DNA of 64,000 nucleotides. It comes from CATOSP01 sp965204715. GTDB lineage: Bacteria > Chloroflexota > Dehalococcoidia > Lucifugimonadales > UBA3495. The stretch spans positions 1,922,001-1,986,000 of the forward strand of contig OZ242009.1 of the NCBI GenBank assembly GCA_965204715.1, read 5' to 3'. The notes under the pieces are model-generated. The model had not been told where the DNA came from. It did not search any database and worked only from the letters and a program-made list of their open reading frames with translations. The position numbers were made by a program, and so were the translations under genes. Of the stretch, positions 7,380-16,409 are shown piece after piece; the first letter of the stretch is position 1, and every line of letters starts with the position of its first letter.

Positions 7380-8503
7380 AGAACATCGTAATCCTCGGCT
7401 CCACTGGTTCCATCGGCAGGCAGACTCTGGACGTCGTGCGCGCCTTCCCGGACGAGTTCCGGGTATTGGGGCTTGCCGCCGGCAACAACACGGTCCTTCT
7501 GTCTGATCAGGTGCGGGAGTTCCGCCCCCGTTACGCCTGGTCCATCTCCCCGCCCCCGGACCTGCCCGCCGGTGTTTCCCTGATGGATATGGCCGAAATG
7601 GTCTGCCTGGAAGAGACAGACATGGTGATGATGGCCACCATCGGCAGCGTGGGTCTAATCCCCACCCTCCGCGCCCTGGAAAGGGGGAAGACTGTGGCCC
7701 TGTGCAACAAGGAACCCATCGTGATGGCCGGGCAGATCATCAAGGACTACGAAAGCCGTTACGGCGGGACGGTGCTGCCGGTGGACAGCGAACCCAGCGC
7801 CATCTGGCAGTGCATTCAGGGGGAAGACGGGAGTATCCGCCGCTTGATGATCACCGCTTCGGGGGGACCGTTCCGGGAAACACCCCTTGAGGAACTGCCA
7901 GGCGTAACCCCGGAGCGGGCGCTCCAGCATCCCACGTGGCGCATGGGCCGCAAGATTACCATCGACTCGGCCACCCTGATGAACAAAGCATTCGAGGTGA
8001 TCGAGTCCCACTGGCTGTTCGGAGTCCCCTGGGAGAACATCGAGGTAGTGGTCCACCCCCAGAGCATGGTCCATTCGATGGTGGAGTTCGCCGACGGCTC
8101 GGTCAAGGCGCAGTTGGGACCGCCAGACATGCGGCTGCCCATCCAATATGCGCTGTTCTTTCCCCGCCGTCTGCCCAACGATATGATCCCCCGGCTGGAC
8201 ACGGGCATCCCCCACTCCCTTACCTTCCAACCCCTGGAGCCGGAGCGGTTCCCCTGCTTCGGCTTGGCTGTGGAGGCAGCCCGGCGCGGCGGCACCTTCC
8301 CGGCGGTATTGAGCGCCGCTGACGAGGTGGCGGTCAACGCCTTCCTGGACAGACGCATCGGCTTCACCGGGATATACGATGTGGTGGAAAAAGCCCTGTC
8401 TGCCCACGAATCGCATTCATCGCCGAGCGCCGACGATGTGGTCCGTGCCGACCGTTGGGCCACCGAGTATGCCAACAACATCACCGGCAAGGCCGGGAAG
8501 TAA
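7376..8503 (+). CDS. dxr: 1-deoxy-D-xylulose-5-phosphate reductoisomerase
   Basis: Second enzyme of the MEP isoprenoid pathway, converting DXP to MEP with NADPH. The Rossmann motif NIVILGSTGSIGRQTLDVV is at the N-terminus; LCNKEPIVMAG near residue 110, the metal site VDSEPSAIWQ near 138 and the flexible loop with ASGGPFR near 162 follow. MGRKITIDSATLMNKAFEVIE and EVVVHPQSMVHSMVEF are canonical. The 375-residue length is slightly short but complete. It overlaps cdsA by ATGA. Confidence 0.96.
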   Translation: MKNIVILGSTGSIGRQTLDVVRAFPDEFRVLGLAAGNNTVLLSDQVREFRPRYAWSISPPPDLPAGVSLMDMAEMVCLEETDMVMMATIGSVGLIPTLRALERGKTVALCNKEPIVMAGQIIKDYESRYGGTVLPVDSEPSAIWQCIQGEDGSIRRLMITASGGPFRETPLEELPGVTPERALQHPTWRMGRKITIDSATLMNKAFEVIESHWLFGVPWENIEVVVHPQSMVHSMVEFADGSVKAQLGPPDMRLPIQYALFFPRRLPNDMIPRLDTGIPHSLTFQPLEPERFPCFGLAVEAARRGGTFPAVLSAADEVAVNAFLDRRIGFTGIYDVVEKALSAHESHSSPSADDVVRADRWATEYANNITGKAGK

Positions 8504-8617
8504 AATGCGGGCAGCAATTCTGGTACAAAAACAACTGTGACTGAGCAGGGGCCGACTGATAACGTCGCCCCATCACTACGAACCGGCCGGTATGGTCTTG
8601 GAGGATTCGATACTCAG

Positions 8618-10222
8618 ATGGAATCGTTTTTGATAGCTGTCGGGGCGCTGGTCCCCATGTTGCTGGTCCTGGTCGTAGTCCACGAGCTGGGGCACTTCTA
8701 CACGGCAAGGAAGCTGGGTATCAAAGTTCTGGAGTTCGGGGTTGGGTTCCCGCCCCGGGCTTTCGGGATATACACGGGACGCACACCGTTAATCATTCAC
8801 CCGGATGCCGCGTTCATAAACCTGGACGGACCCGAGTCCTTGCGCCGGGGCCAGTTGGTCAAGATTGCATCCACCGAAGATCCGGAGGGCAATCTGGTAG
8901 CCTGCATCGTCGAGGCGCCCAGGACCGACATCAACTTCAAGGACCGGATGCTGGGACGGGCCACCATGAGCGACCAGTATGGCCCCGCCCACTGGCTGCG
9001 ACATGAAGGCAAGGTGCGCTCCGTAGGCGACGGTTCCTTTGTCGTTGCAGACATGCTGTACTCGGTCAACTGGACGCCTCTGGGCGGTTTCGTCCGCCTG
9101 GCCGGGGAGAACAACCCCGAAGTGCCCCGCAGCATGGCATCCAAGGGCGTAGGTTCCCGGTTCCTGGTCCTGGTGGCCGGTCCCCTGATGAACGCAATTC
9201 TGCCCATAGCCCTGTTTACCATTATGCTGATGCTCCCCCAGGACGTGGAGGTGGGCCGGGTTGTGGTAACTGGCGTCTCGGATGGTTCCCCTGCCCAAGT
9301 TGCGGGGCTGCGCCAGGGAGACATCGTAACCCACGCCGGAGGCGAGAAGATTGAAAACATCCGCGACCTGGACCGGGCTGTAAACCTCAACGGCAGTTCC
9401 GTCATGCAGTGGCGCATCGACCGGGGCGGACGGGAACAGGTGGTGCAGGTCCAACCCGCTTTCTCCCGGCTCGAAGGAAGGTGGGTAGCCGGGGTGGGGA
9501 TCAGGAATGCGGAAGGCCGGGTGCTGGTCACCGGCGTCAGGAGTGGTTCTCCCGCCGCCCTCGCCGGGATCGAGGCCGGAGACGCGGTGTCCAGCGTCGG
9601 CGGTCAGTCCATCAGTTCCGTTGAGCAACTGACCGCCGCAATTCAGACTGGCGGCGGCGCTGGTGAAATCTGGGGCGTGGTCAGAGGCGGAATAGACCGG
9701 GAATTCCTGGTTGCTCCCGAGTACCGGCAACCCGAAGGCGAGATGTGGCTGACCGGGATTTCAACCGACGTTATCGACAGCCGCATCGAGAAACGGTCCA
9801 GTCCTCCGTGGGTGGCTCTGGGCAACAGCTTCGTCAACACCTGGGAGGTGCTGGTGCTTCTGAAGCAGGCTATAACCGGGGCCTTTTCCCAGGGTTCGGC
9901 CCCCCAGCTTTCCGGTCCGGTGGGCATAGCGCAGATGACGGGAGAGGTCACGCGGGAGGGAGGATTCCAGGGCTGGATGGCCATCACCATCCTACTCAGC
10001 ATCAACCTGGCCATCCTGAACATACTCCCCATACCCATGCTGGACGGCGGACGCCTGGTGTTCGTGATAATCGAGTGGGTGCGGCGTGGCAAGCGCATTC
10101 CCCCGGAAAAGGAAGGAGTAGTCCACCTGATAGGCTTCGTGGCGCTCCTCGGCCTGATAATCCTGATAAGCGCCAACGACATCATGCGCCTGGTTCAGGG
10201 CCACAGCTTCCTGGGCGGGTAG
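8618..10222 (+). CDS. rseP: RseP-type M50 site-2 metalloprotease
   Basis: Intramembrane zinc protease for regulated proteolysis of membrane-bound factors. Counting from ATG 8618, the first transmembrane helix carries HELGHFY with its metal site, and the C-terminal helix region has NILPIPMLDGGRL. Between them is a long segment (roughly residues 45-140) absent from E. coli RseP, then LGGFVRLAGENN and two PDZ-like domains, each with a GSPAxxAGxxxGD core (near residues 220-240 and 310-330). The upstream in-frame GTG 8537 would add a 27-residue hydrophilic head with no ribosome site, so I prefer 8618, where GGAGG sits 13 bases upstream. Confidence 0.92.
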   Translation: MESFLIAVGALVPMLLVLVVVHELGHFYTARKLGIKVLEFGVGFPPRAFGIYTGRTPLIIHPDAAFINLDGPESLRRGQLVKIASTEDPEGNLVACIVEAPRTDINFKDRMLGRATMSDQYGPAHWLRHEGKVRSVGDGSFVVADMLYSVNWTPLGGFVRLAGENNPEVPRSMASKGVGSRFLVLVAGPLMNAILPIALFTIMLMLPQDVEVGRVVVTGVSDGSPAQVAGLRQGDIVTHAGGEKIENIRDLDRAVNLNGSSVMQWRIDRGGREQVVQVQPAFSRLEGRWVAGVGIRNAEGRVLVTGVRSGSPAALAGIEAGDAVSSVGGQSISSVEQLTAAIQTGGGAGEIWGVVRGGIDREFLVAPEYRQPEGEMWLTGISTDVIDSRIEKRSSPPWVALGNSFVNTWEVLVLLKQAITGAFSQGSAPQLSGPVGIAQMTGEVTREGGFQGWMAITILLSINLAILNILPIPMLDGGRLVFVIIEWVRRGKRIPPEKEGVVHLIGFVALLGLIILISANDIMRLVQGHSFLGG

Positions 10223-10316
10223 GGAAGGTCTTTAACGGGGTTAGCAGCCTATACCTGATGATATTGTTTCATGGGGAGGATGCACCCTCAATCTCAGGTC
10301 TGTGGAGACGCCATCT

Positions 10317-11453
10317 ATGAAAAAACGCAGAGTTACCAAGCCGGTTACCGTCGGCGGGGTGCAGGTCGGCGGGGGCGCGGACATTACCGTCCAGTCCATG
10401 ACCAAGACCGACACCCGAGATATTGACGCTACCGTGCGCCAGATTCACGGCCTTGAAGAAGTCGGCTGCGAGATCATCCGCTGCGCCGTGCCCGACATGC
10501 AGGCGGCCCAGGCGATGGCCGAAATCAAGAAGCGGATACGCATTCCCCTGGTCGCCGACATTCACTTCCACTACCAGTTGGCCCTGGAATGCGCCGAGGG
10601 CGGCGTGGACTGCCTACGGCTCAACCCCGGCAACCTGCGCGACGAAGGGCAGGTCAAACAGGTGGTGCAGGCTGCGAGGGAGCGTGACATCCCCATACGC
10701 ATCGGCGTCAACTTCGGCAGCCTGCCCCCGGTGGGCGGCATCGGGCGGACGCGGGGCTTTTCCAGGCACATGGACCTGGTCAACAGGTTGCCCAAGGCCG
10801 GTGAAGAGCAGGAGGGCGAGTACAGCGTGGTGGACCACATGCTGGCCACCGCCCTCTGGGAGATAAGCCTGCTGGAAGCCCAGGACTTCGACAAGATCAA
10901 GATTTCCATGAAGGCTTTCGATGTTCCGACGACGGTAGAGGCTTACCGCCGCCTCAGCGAGATGGTCCCATACCCGTTGCACCTGGGTATTACGGAGGCC
11001 GGGACGGTGCAGTCCGGCTCGATACGGACCGCCGTCGGCCTGGGACTCCTGCTTTACGAAGGTATCGGCGACACCATCCGGGTGTCCCTCAGCGGAGACT
11101 CCCGGGACGAAGTCATCGCAGGTTACGAGATTCTCAAGTCCCTGAACCTGCGGCGGAAGGGCGCTGTCCTGGTGGCCTGCCCGAGCTGCGGCCGTGCCGA
11201 CGTGGACGTAATCAAGCTGGCCAACGAGGTTGACGGCCTCCTCCGGGCCAGCGACAAGGAAGTCAAGGTCGCCGTCATGGGCTGTGAGGTCAACGGGCCG
11301 GGAGAGGCCAAGGACGCCGACGTTGGGATAGCCGCCGGCGCCGGGCGCGCCGTCATCTTCCGCAAGGGCGAGAAGGTCCGGGTCGTGTCCGCAGAGGAGA
11401 TGCTGTCGGCGCTCATGGAAGAGGTCGAGAAGACCCCGGTCAGCCAGGAGTAG
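10317..11453 (+). CDS. ispG: 4-hydroxy-3-methylbut-2-en-1-yl diphosphate synthase
   Basis: Iron-sulfur enzyme of the MEP pathway, converting MEcPP to HMBPP. Characteristic segments: VGGGADITVQSMTKTDTRD near the N-terminus, VADIHFHYQLAL, LRLNPGNL, IRIGVNFGSL, HLGITEAG, and the cluster ligands CPSCGR near residue 284 with CEVNGPGEA near 322. The chosen ATG 10317 has GGAG 10 bases upstream; GTG 10302 is an alternative. Together with dxr and uppS this places three isoprenoid genes in one transcript. Confidence 0.95.
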   Translation: MKKRRVTKPVTVGGVQVGGGADITVQSMTKTDTRDIDATVRQIHGLEEVGCEIIRCAVPDMQAAQAMAEIKKRIRIPLVADIHFHYQLALECAEGGVDCLRLNPGNLRDEGQVKQVVQAARERDIPIRIGVNFGSLPPVGGIGRTRGFSRHMDLVNRLPKAGEEQEGEYSVVDHMLATALWEISLLEAQDFDKIKISMKAFDVPTTVEAYRRLSEMVPYPLHLGITEAGTVQSGSIRTAVGLGLLLYEGIGDTIRVSLSGDSRDEVIAGYEILKSLNLRRKGAVLVACPSCGRADVDVIKLANEVDGLLRASDKEVKVAVMGCEVNGPGEAKDADVGIAAGAGRAVIFRKGEKVRVVSAEEMLSALMEEVEKTPVSQE

Positions 11454-11458
11454 AAGAT

Positions 11459-11569
11459 ATGACTATGGTTTCACCGGAAGAACGCATCTCCGGACCGATG
11501 GGTAATCTTCACAAAAATCCAGGCGCTAAACACATTCTTCCACCAAGAACAAATCCCTTGAAGCAGTGA
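11459..11569 (+). CDS. Possible 36-codon small ORF between ispG and proS
   Basis: ATG 11459 begins six bases after the ispG stop, with AGGAG about 9 bases upstream in the ispG end. The frame runs to TGA 11567-11569, 10 bases before proS. The peptide begins MTMVSPEERISGPMG and ends LPPRTNPLKQ; it is hydrophilic and I recognise no family. It fills almost the whole gap, which is why it is listed, but chance is a real alternative. Confidence 0.25.
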   Translation: MTMVSPEERISGPMGNLHKNPGAKHILPPRTNPLKQ

Positions 11570-11579
11570 GGGGCGGACC

Positions 11580-13331
11580 ATGAGACTTTCCCGGCTAGTA
11601 ACCAAGAGCCTGCGCGACGACCCTCCGGAGGCCGAATCGGTCAGCCACCGGCTGATGCTGAAGGCCGGCCTGATATACCAGGTGGCGTCGGGGGTCTACT
11701 CCGCACTCCCATTGGCCTGGCGGTCCCTCCGGAAGATAGAGAACATTATCCGCGAGGAGATGGACGCCGCGGGCGGCCAGGAATTGTCGATGCCCGCCCT
11801 TCAGCCGATGGAGTTGTGGGAGCAGAGCGGGCGCAGGTCGGCCTTCGGCCAAAACCTCTTTTCCCTGCAGGACCGGCGGGGCCGGGAAATGGCCCTTGCG
11901 CCAACCCATGAAGAGGTCGTGACCAGTATTGTACGGGCCAACGTACAGAGCTACCGCGACCTTCCGGTGATTCTGTACCAGATACAGACCAAATTCCGCG
12001 ACGAACCCCGTCCCCGCGCCGGCCTGATACGGGTGCGCGAGTTCGCCATGAAGGACGCTTACAGCTTCAACGCCGACGACGACAGCCTTGACGACAGCTA
12101 CCAGGCAATGGCCCAGGCATACCGCAACATCTACCGGCGGTGCGGCCTGCCCGTGCTGATGGCCGAGGCCGACAGCGGCGCCATTGGCGGCAAGGACTCC
12201 CATGAGTTCCTGCTCATCACTCCCACCGGCGAGGACACGGTAATCCACTGCTCCTCATGCCAGTACACGGCCAACGCGGAGAAGGCCGAGGCCATCTATC
12301 CCGAGCTTTCCCCCGAGGCTGAGCAACCCCTGGAGGAAATCGCTACCCCGGGCCTGAAAACCATCGCGGGTCTGGCCGACTTCCTGGACATCCCTGCGGA
12401 GAAGACCCTGAAGGCCGTGTTCTACATGGTAGACGGCGCCCCCGTGTTCGTGACCATCCGCGGCGACCTGGAGGTCAACGAGGTCAAGCTGAAGAATGCC
12501 CTCCATGCCGACGACCTGCGCATGGCCTCCGATGCGGAGGCGGCAGAGGCCGGACTCGTCGCCGGGTCGGCGTCAGCCATAGGACTGGAGGGGATAACGA
12601 GCATCGGAGATCTCTCCATCTCCAGCGGCAGCAACTTCGTGGTGGGGGCCAACAAGCCCGACTTCCATCTGCGCGGGGCCAATTACCCCCGGGACTTCAG
12701 GGTGGACATTCTTACCGACATCGCCTTGGCCCAGCCAGGCTATCTATGCCCCAACTGCCGGGACCCCCTGGACGCGGTGCGCGGCATCGAGGTGGGCCAC
12801 ATCTTCAAGCTGGGCACCGGATACGCCGAGTCCTTCGGGGCCAATTACCTGGACAGCGAAGGACAGCAGCGGACCATCACGATGGGGTGCTACGGCATCG
12901 GCGTTGGCCGTCTCCTGGCCGCGGCCATCGAGCAGAACCACGATGACAACGGCATCGTGTTCCCAGCTCCCATCGCTCCCTACCAGGTACACCTGGTGGG
13001 TCTGAACCTCACCGACGAGAACGTGGCCGGGGAAGCGGAGAAGCTCTACGAAAGCCTGGAATCCGATGGTGTGGAAGTACTCTACGACGACCGCCCGGAC
13101 AGGACTGCCGGGGTCAAGTTCAACGATGCCGACCTGCTGGGCCTCCCCATACGTTTGGTTGTCAGCCCCAGGAACCTGCGCAACGGCATGATTGAGATGA
13201 AGGAACGGAAGGGCGATGAAGCCGTCATGGTGCCGCTGGGTGAAGTCGCCGTCAAAGTCCGTGAGTCGCTGAAGACCCAGTTCTCTGAAGTCCTGTCCAA
13301 AACCGCTGTCTCTAACCCCGCAAGCGCCTGA
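11580..13331 (+). CDS. proS: Prolyl-tRNA synthetase (bacterial type with editing domain)
   Basis: Class II aminoacyl-tRNA synthetase charging tRNA-Pro. Order of parts: N-terminal catalytic core with AGLIYQVASGVYSALPLAW and motif 2 region QIQTKFRDEPRPRAGLIRVR; an inserted YbaK-like editing domain about residues 225-385; motif 3 with TMGCYGIGVGRLLAA near 440; then the anticodon-binding domain with VEVLYDDRPDRTAGVKFNDA. The length of 583 matches the bacterial type. ATG 11580 follows a GAGGGGCGG stretch. The 3' end overlaps the convergent Uma2 remnant by 20 bases. Confidence 0.96.
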   Translation: MRLSRLVTKSLRDDPPEAESVSHRLMLKAGLIYQVASGVYSALPLAWRSLRKIENIIREEMDAAGGQELSMPALQPMELWEQSGRRSAFGQNLFSLQDRRGREMALAPTHEEVVTSIVRANVQSYRDLPVILYQIQTKFRDEPRPRAGLIRVREFAMKDAYSFNADDDSLDDSYQAMAQAYRNIYRRCGLPVLMAEADSGAIGGKDSHEFLLITPTGEDTVIHCSSCQYTANAEKAEAIYPELSPEAEQPLEEIATPGLKTIAGLADFLDIPAEKTLKAVFYMVDGAPVFVTIRGDLEVNEVKLKNALHADDLRMASDAEAAEAGLVAGSASAIGLEGITSIGDLSISSGSNFVVGANKPDFHLRGANYPRDFRVDILTDIALAQPGYLCPNCRDPLDAVRGIEVGHIFKLGTGYAESFGANYLDSEGQQRTITMGCYGIGVGRLLAAAIEQNHDDNGIVFPAPIAPYQVHLVGLNLTDENVAGEAEKLYESLESDGVEVLYDDRPDRTAGVKFNDADLLGLPIRLVVSPRNLRNGMIEMKERKGDEAVMVPLGEVAVKVRESLKTQFSEVLSKTAVSNPASA

Positions 13332-14036
13332 TCTCCTCTTCCAACTCCCGCACTCTCTCCTCGGCTGCTACGCGGTCTTCATCCGCTTCATCAAACGTCC
13401 GCAGGTAACGCCGCGCCGCCGGGTCGTACCAGCGCAGAAGTTCCTCCTCCCAGCAGAGGTCCAGCCCCAGGACCTGGCTGCGTCCCCAATGATGGGTGTG
13501 GTCCACCTGCACAATGTCAATGGACTGGTAGACGCCGCCCGCCAGCCTGTCCCCGGCCAGGGGTACGCCGTGATACAGGCCGCCCGATGGATCAAACCGC
13601 CAGTACTCGGGGATGCCGAAGGCCGCGTAGTTCTCCCGCTTCTCCCTGATGTCCCGCTGCCCGGTGTTTTCCGAGGCTACTTCCAGCACAAAGTCCGGGG
13701 GCTTGCCCTGGTCTTCTATGGAGTAGCCACGGTCGCTTATGATCCTCCTCCGGCCAACCCCGAAGGCGATAGTCAAATCAGGGACCCGCAGGCCCAACCG
13801 CTGCCGCAGGTCACGGCCCACCGGGATTTCGCCCATGACTGCTATCGTCTCAGGGGAGCCGCCGAAGTGACGGGCCAGGGACGCCAGGTAGCCGGGCCGT
13901 AGAGATAGAGAGAGTTCTGCATATCTCCCCTGGGCGGAAACACAGGGAACTTGCCGTCCCCCGGGTCATAGGGGACTCGCGGCGGTGGTGTAAACCGGGC
14001 GGCGGAAGGAGCGTGTGGCTTCGGTCTGCTGGCCAT
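13312..14036 (-). pseudogene. Uma2-family nuclease, frameshifted
   Basis: Restriction-endonuclease-like fold family (Uma2/DUF820), common in cyanobacteria and Chloroflexota. The downstream frame (to 13836) has RVPDLTIAFGV, PPDFVLEVASENTGQRDI and YAAFGIPEYWRFDP, with the PD...D/ExK-like acids, and ends in a Glu/Arg coiled coil. The N-terminal part (about 13880-14036, beginning MASRPKPHAPS) is in a different frame; reading past the junction near 13860-13890 recovers YLASLARHFGGSPETIAV, the expected link. One indel therefore splits the gene. An intact relative lies at 62421-63164. A sequencing error is the alternative to a true pseudogene. Confidence 0.75.
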
Positions 14037-14080
14037 GGATATTCTCACGGGGCCGGGGCAGCTTCCCTGACCTCTGCCGG

Positions 14081-14587
14081 TCAACCGCTGGAGCCGGGAC
14101 GCTGTTCCAGGATGGAGAACAGGTAGCGCAGATTCTCCCGCAGCTCTGGCGCGAGCTGGTCCTGGTGGCTGGAGGCCAGCAGAGACAGCAGCCGGAACTG
14201 GGCCGCCAGGTCCGCGGCCAGGGCCCGCTTCGCCTCTGCCATGGTCTCCCCTTCCACTGGCACCCGGATGCCGTTCAGGGGCAGTTGGGTCCGCGACTCT
14301 CCCGCCCAGTACTTGTCCAGGCTGTCCATAATGATGATGGGAACGTCCCTGGAAATCGCCATCTGGCCGTCTTCCGGGGAATCGGAAGGATGCAGAACGT
14401 CAACTATCACCTGGTTGACGTCGCTGTGGTTGAGGTGGTAGGTGGCCTTGTTGGGCAGGCTGGTGCCTATCAGCCGCCAGTCCCAGTCTGCGGGCGTGGC
14501 GTGGTCGACTCCCGGCTGCACCACCACCGGGCAGGCCAGGTCCTCGGCCAGTGGGCGGTCCTCGGGGTCACCGCTGGCGGGCTGCAT
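14081..14587 (-). CDS. Hypothetical protein, 168 aa
   Basis: I do not recognise a family. The protein is soluble and mixed in composition, with a hydrophobic strand MAISRDVPIIIMDSLDKYW near the middle and a helical C-terminal third (EAKRALAADLAAQFRLLSLL). It lies 3 bases downstream of the DUF3467-like gene on the same strand, so they probably form a two-gene unit. The start ATG 14587 sits inside a Pro/Ala stretch and has no clear ribosome site. Confidence 0.6.
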   Translation of the reverse strand: MQPASGDPEDRPLAEDLACPVVVQPGVDHATPADWDWRLIGTSLPNKATYHLNHSDVNQVIVDVLHPSDSPEDGQMAISRDVPIIIMDSLDKYWAGESRTQLPLNGIRVPVEGETMAEAKRALAADLAAQFRLLSLLASSHQDQLAPELRENLRYLFSILEQRPGSSG

Positions 14588-14590
14588 GGC

Positions 14591-14944
14591 TTAGACCTCC
14601 GGCTCGATTTCCCAGGCAGCATAGACCTGCTCTGGAAGTGTGATGGGGCCTACCGCCTCCTCATACTCCCGCACGTGCTTGCTAGAAAGCAAGGCGATGG
14701 CCTTCAACATCTGGGGGCTTACTTTGATCCGCGCTCGCAGTATCGGCTCCCGCTCTTCCATCTGCTCGCCGAAGAACAGCACGGCCGAGTAAAGGCTGCT
14801 AAAGATGTGCATCGAATCGCAGTAGAATGTGATCGGCTCTCCCGAGAACCCGTCGGCAGCCTGGGTATCGCCGGGATTCATGTAGGTGTCTTCCTGGGGG
14901 ACCTGGTCTTCAGGGGGAACATAGGGACGCTGGACTATTGGCAT
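14591..14944 (-). CDS. DUF3467-like protein
   Basis: Small soluble protein. The second half reads ARIKVSPQMLKAIALL, then a helix ending YEEAVGPI, which matches the pattern of DUF3467 proteins (hydrophobic strand, SPxxxKxL helix, YExxxGxI). A middle stretch SMHIFSSLYSAVLFFG also fits. Function is unknown for the family. The chosen ATG at 14944 has GGGAG about 5 bases upstream; the frame extends to 14956. It is the first gene of a likely pair with the 168-residue neighbour. Confidence 0.65.
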   Translation of the reverse strand: MPIVQRPYVPPEDQVPQEDTYMNPGDTQAADGFSGEPITFYCDSMHIFSSLYSAVLFFGEQMEEREPILRARIKVSPQMLKAIALLSSKHVREYEEAVGPITLPEQVYAAWEIEPEV

Positions 14945-15097
14945 GGCAACTCCCATCGCGGGACATTAGACAGGCCGCATCCGCGTCCTTTTATAATTCC
15001 CGCAGGTCGGCTGGTGAACGCGCCCCCATTATACACCGCTGTGCGCGGCACTTGCGCTGCCACTTGCATCGCGGAGTCCATGTATCTCTGGAAAGGA

Positions 15098-15208
15098 CTC
15101 CCCCGCCCGTGGGGAGAGGGGTTGGAGGTGAGGAACGTCTTTCCCTTGCAGGCTTGTTTGACGGGAACGTCACCCTCATCCCAGTCCTCTCCTTTGAGGG
15201 AGAGGGCG
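15098..15208. repeat. Inverted pair of REP-like elements
   Basis: Copy A at about 15098-15133 has GTGGGGAGAGGGGTTGGAGG and copy B at about 15170-15208 has the same pattern on the other strand, CCTCTCC...GGAGAGGG preceded by CACCCTCATCCCA. A third copy lies at 28161-28194. The common core is a palindrome of CCTCTCC/GGAGAGG with a TGAGGGTGAGG-like tail. This fills most of the gene-free 14945-15241 interval. Confidence 0.6.
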
Positions 15209-15241
15209 AATCGAAAAACCCTGACCGGCCTCAATTCTGCC

Positions 15242-15270
15242 TTGACCCTCTGGAACGCTAATCCTATAAT
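15242..15270 (+). promoter_or_regulatory. Sigma-70 promoter for pheS
   Basis: TTGACC at 15242-15247, 17-base spacer, perfect TATAAT at 15265-15270; about 57 bases upstream of the pheS start. Confidence 0.75.
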
Positions 15271-15326
15271 GGGCTGACCTGCCCCGACGAATTACGCCCA
15301 TACCGTGGGCCTGAGGCCGACTGCGC

Positions 15327-16388
15327 TTGCCCGAATCGATCGCCCAATCAATCGAAACCCTGGTCCATGACGCACTGGCCGAATTGGGGGAGCTCAATGA
15401 CTCTCAGACCCTCGACCAGTGGCGTGTGTCCTACTTGGGGCGTCGGGGCCGCCTGACAACCATCCTTCGCGGCCTGTCCCAGCTTGACCTTGAGGAACGC
15501 CGTACTGCAGGCGCGCTGGGAAACGAGGCCAAGCGCAACCTGGAAGAGCAGCTTGAGCAGCGCGCGGCCCGGATCAACCAAGCCCGGCTGAACCGCTCCG
15601 CCGAGCTTGACCGTCTCGACGTGACCCTCCCGGGCCGTCCTCTAGCAATGGGACGGCTCCATCCCACTACCCAGGTCATCAGGGAGATCACCAGCGCATT
15701 CACCGCAATGGGTTTCAGCATCGTCGAGGGTCCCGAAGTGGAGTGGGACAAGTACAACTTCGAGATGCTTAATATCCCCCAGGGCCACCCGGCGCGGGAC
15801 ATGTGGAACACCCTGTGGGTTGACTACCAGGACGAGTCAGGCGAACATCCCATGCTGCTCCGGACCCACACCTCTCCCATGCAGGCGCGGGTCATGGAGG
15901 CCGCAGAGCCCCCGGTGCGGGTAATAGTGCCCGGCAAGTGCTACCGCTACGAGGCCACCGACGCCACCCATGAATGGCACTTCCACCAGGTTGAGGGCCT
16001 GGCGGTGGACGAGGGGATCACCTTCGCCGACCTCAAGGGCACCCTCTACGAGTTCGCCCGGCGGTTGTTCGGAGAGGAACGCCGGGTCCGCTTCCGCTGC
16101 GACTACTTCCCCTTCGTCGAGCCGGGAGTGGACATGTCCATCGACTGCTTTGCCTGCGACGGCGAAGGCACGGCGGGATGCCGCATCTGCCGCGACAGCG
16201 GCTGGATCGAAATAATGGGGGCCGGCATGGTCCATCCAAGGGTCCTGTCCGGCGTGGGCTACGACACGGAAAAATACACCGGCTTCGCCTTCGGTTTGGG
16301 GCCGGAGCGGATTTCCATGCTGAAATACGGCATCGACGACATCCGCCTGTTTTATTCCAACGACTTGAGGTTCCTGCGGCAGTTTTGA
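15327..16388 (+). CDS. pheS: Phenylalanyl-tRNA synthetase alpha subunit
   Basis: Catalytic subunit of the alpha2-beta2 enzyme that charges tRNA-Phe. It has an N-terminal coiled-coil arm (residues 1-95), then the class II core: HPTTQVIREITSAFTAMGF, the motif 2 region VIVPGKCYRYEATDATHEWHFHQVEG, and motif 3 with GFAFGLGPERISMLKYGIDDIR at the end. A CFACDGEGTAGCRIC stretch near residue 273 contains two Cys pairs and could bind zinc, as in some other PheS. Start is TTG 15327 by frame length; no ribosome site is evident. pheT is separated from it by an unrelated gene. Confidence 0.95.
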   Translation: MPESIAQSIETLVHDALAELGELNDSQTLDQWRVSYLGRRGRLTTILRGLSQLDLEERRTAGALGNEAKRNLEEQLEQRAARINQARLNRSAELDRLDVTLPGRPLAMGRLHPTTQVIREITSAFTAMGFSIVEGPEVEWDKYNFEMLNIPQGHPARDMWNTLWVDYQDESGEHPMLLRTHTSPMQARVMEAAEPPVRVIVPGKCYRYEATDATHEWHFHQVEGLAVDEGITFADLKGTLYEFARRLFGEERRVRFRCDYFPFVEPGVDMSIDCFACDGEGTAGCRICRDSGWIEIMGAGMVHPRVLSGVGYDTEKYTGFAFGLGPERISMLKYGIDDIRLFYSNDLRFLRQF

Positions 16389-16409
16389 CGTTGAAAATCG
16401 GACATTCCC

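Noticed and set aside
8537..8617. GTG start giving rseP a 27-residue extension
   Set aside because: No ribosome site, and site-2 proteases start just before the first membrane helix.
14015..15277. 420-codon plus-strand open frame
   Set aside because: Antisense shadow of the minus-strand genes 14081-14944 and of the REP region; Gly/Leu/Arg/His composition and no family match.
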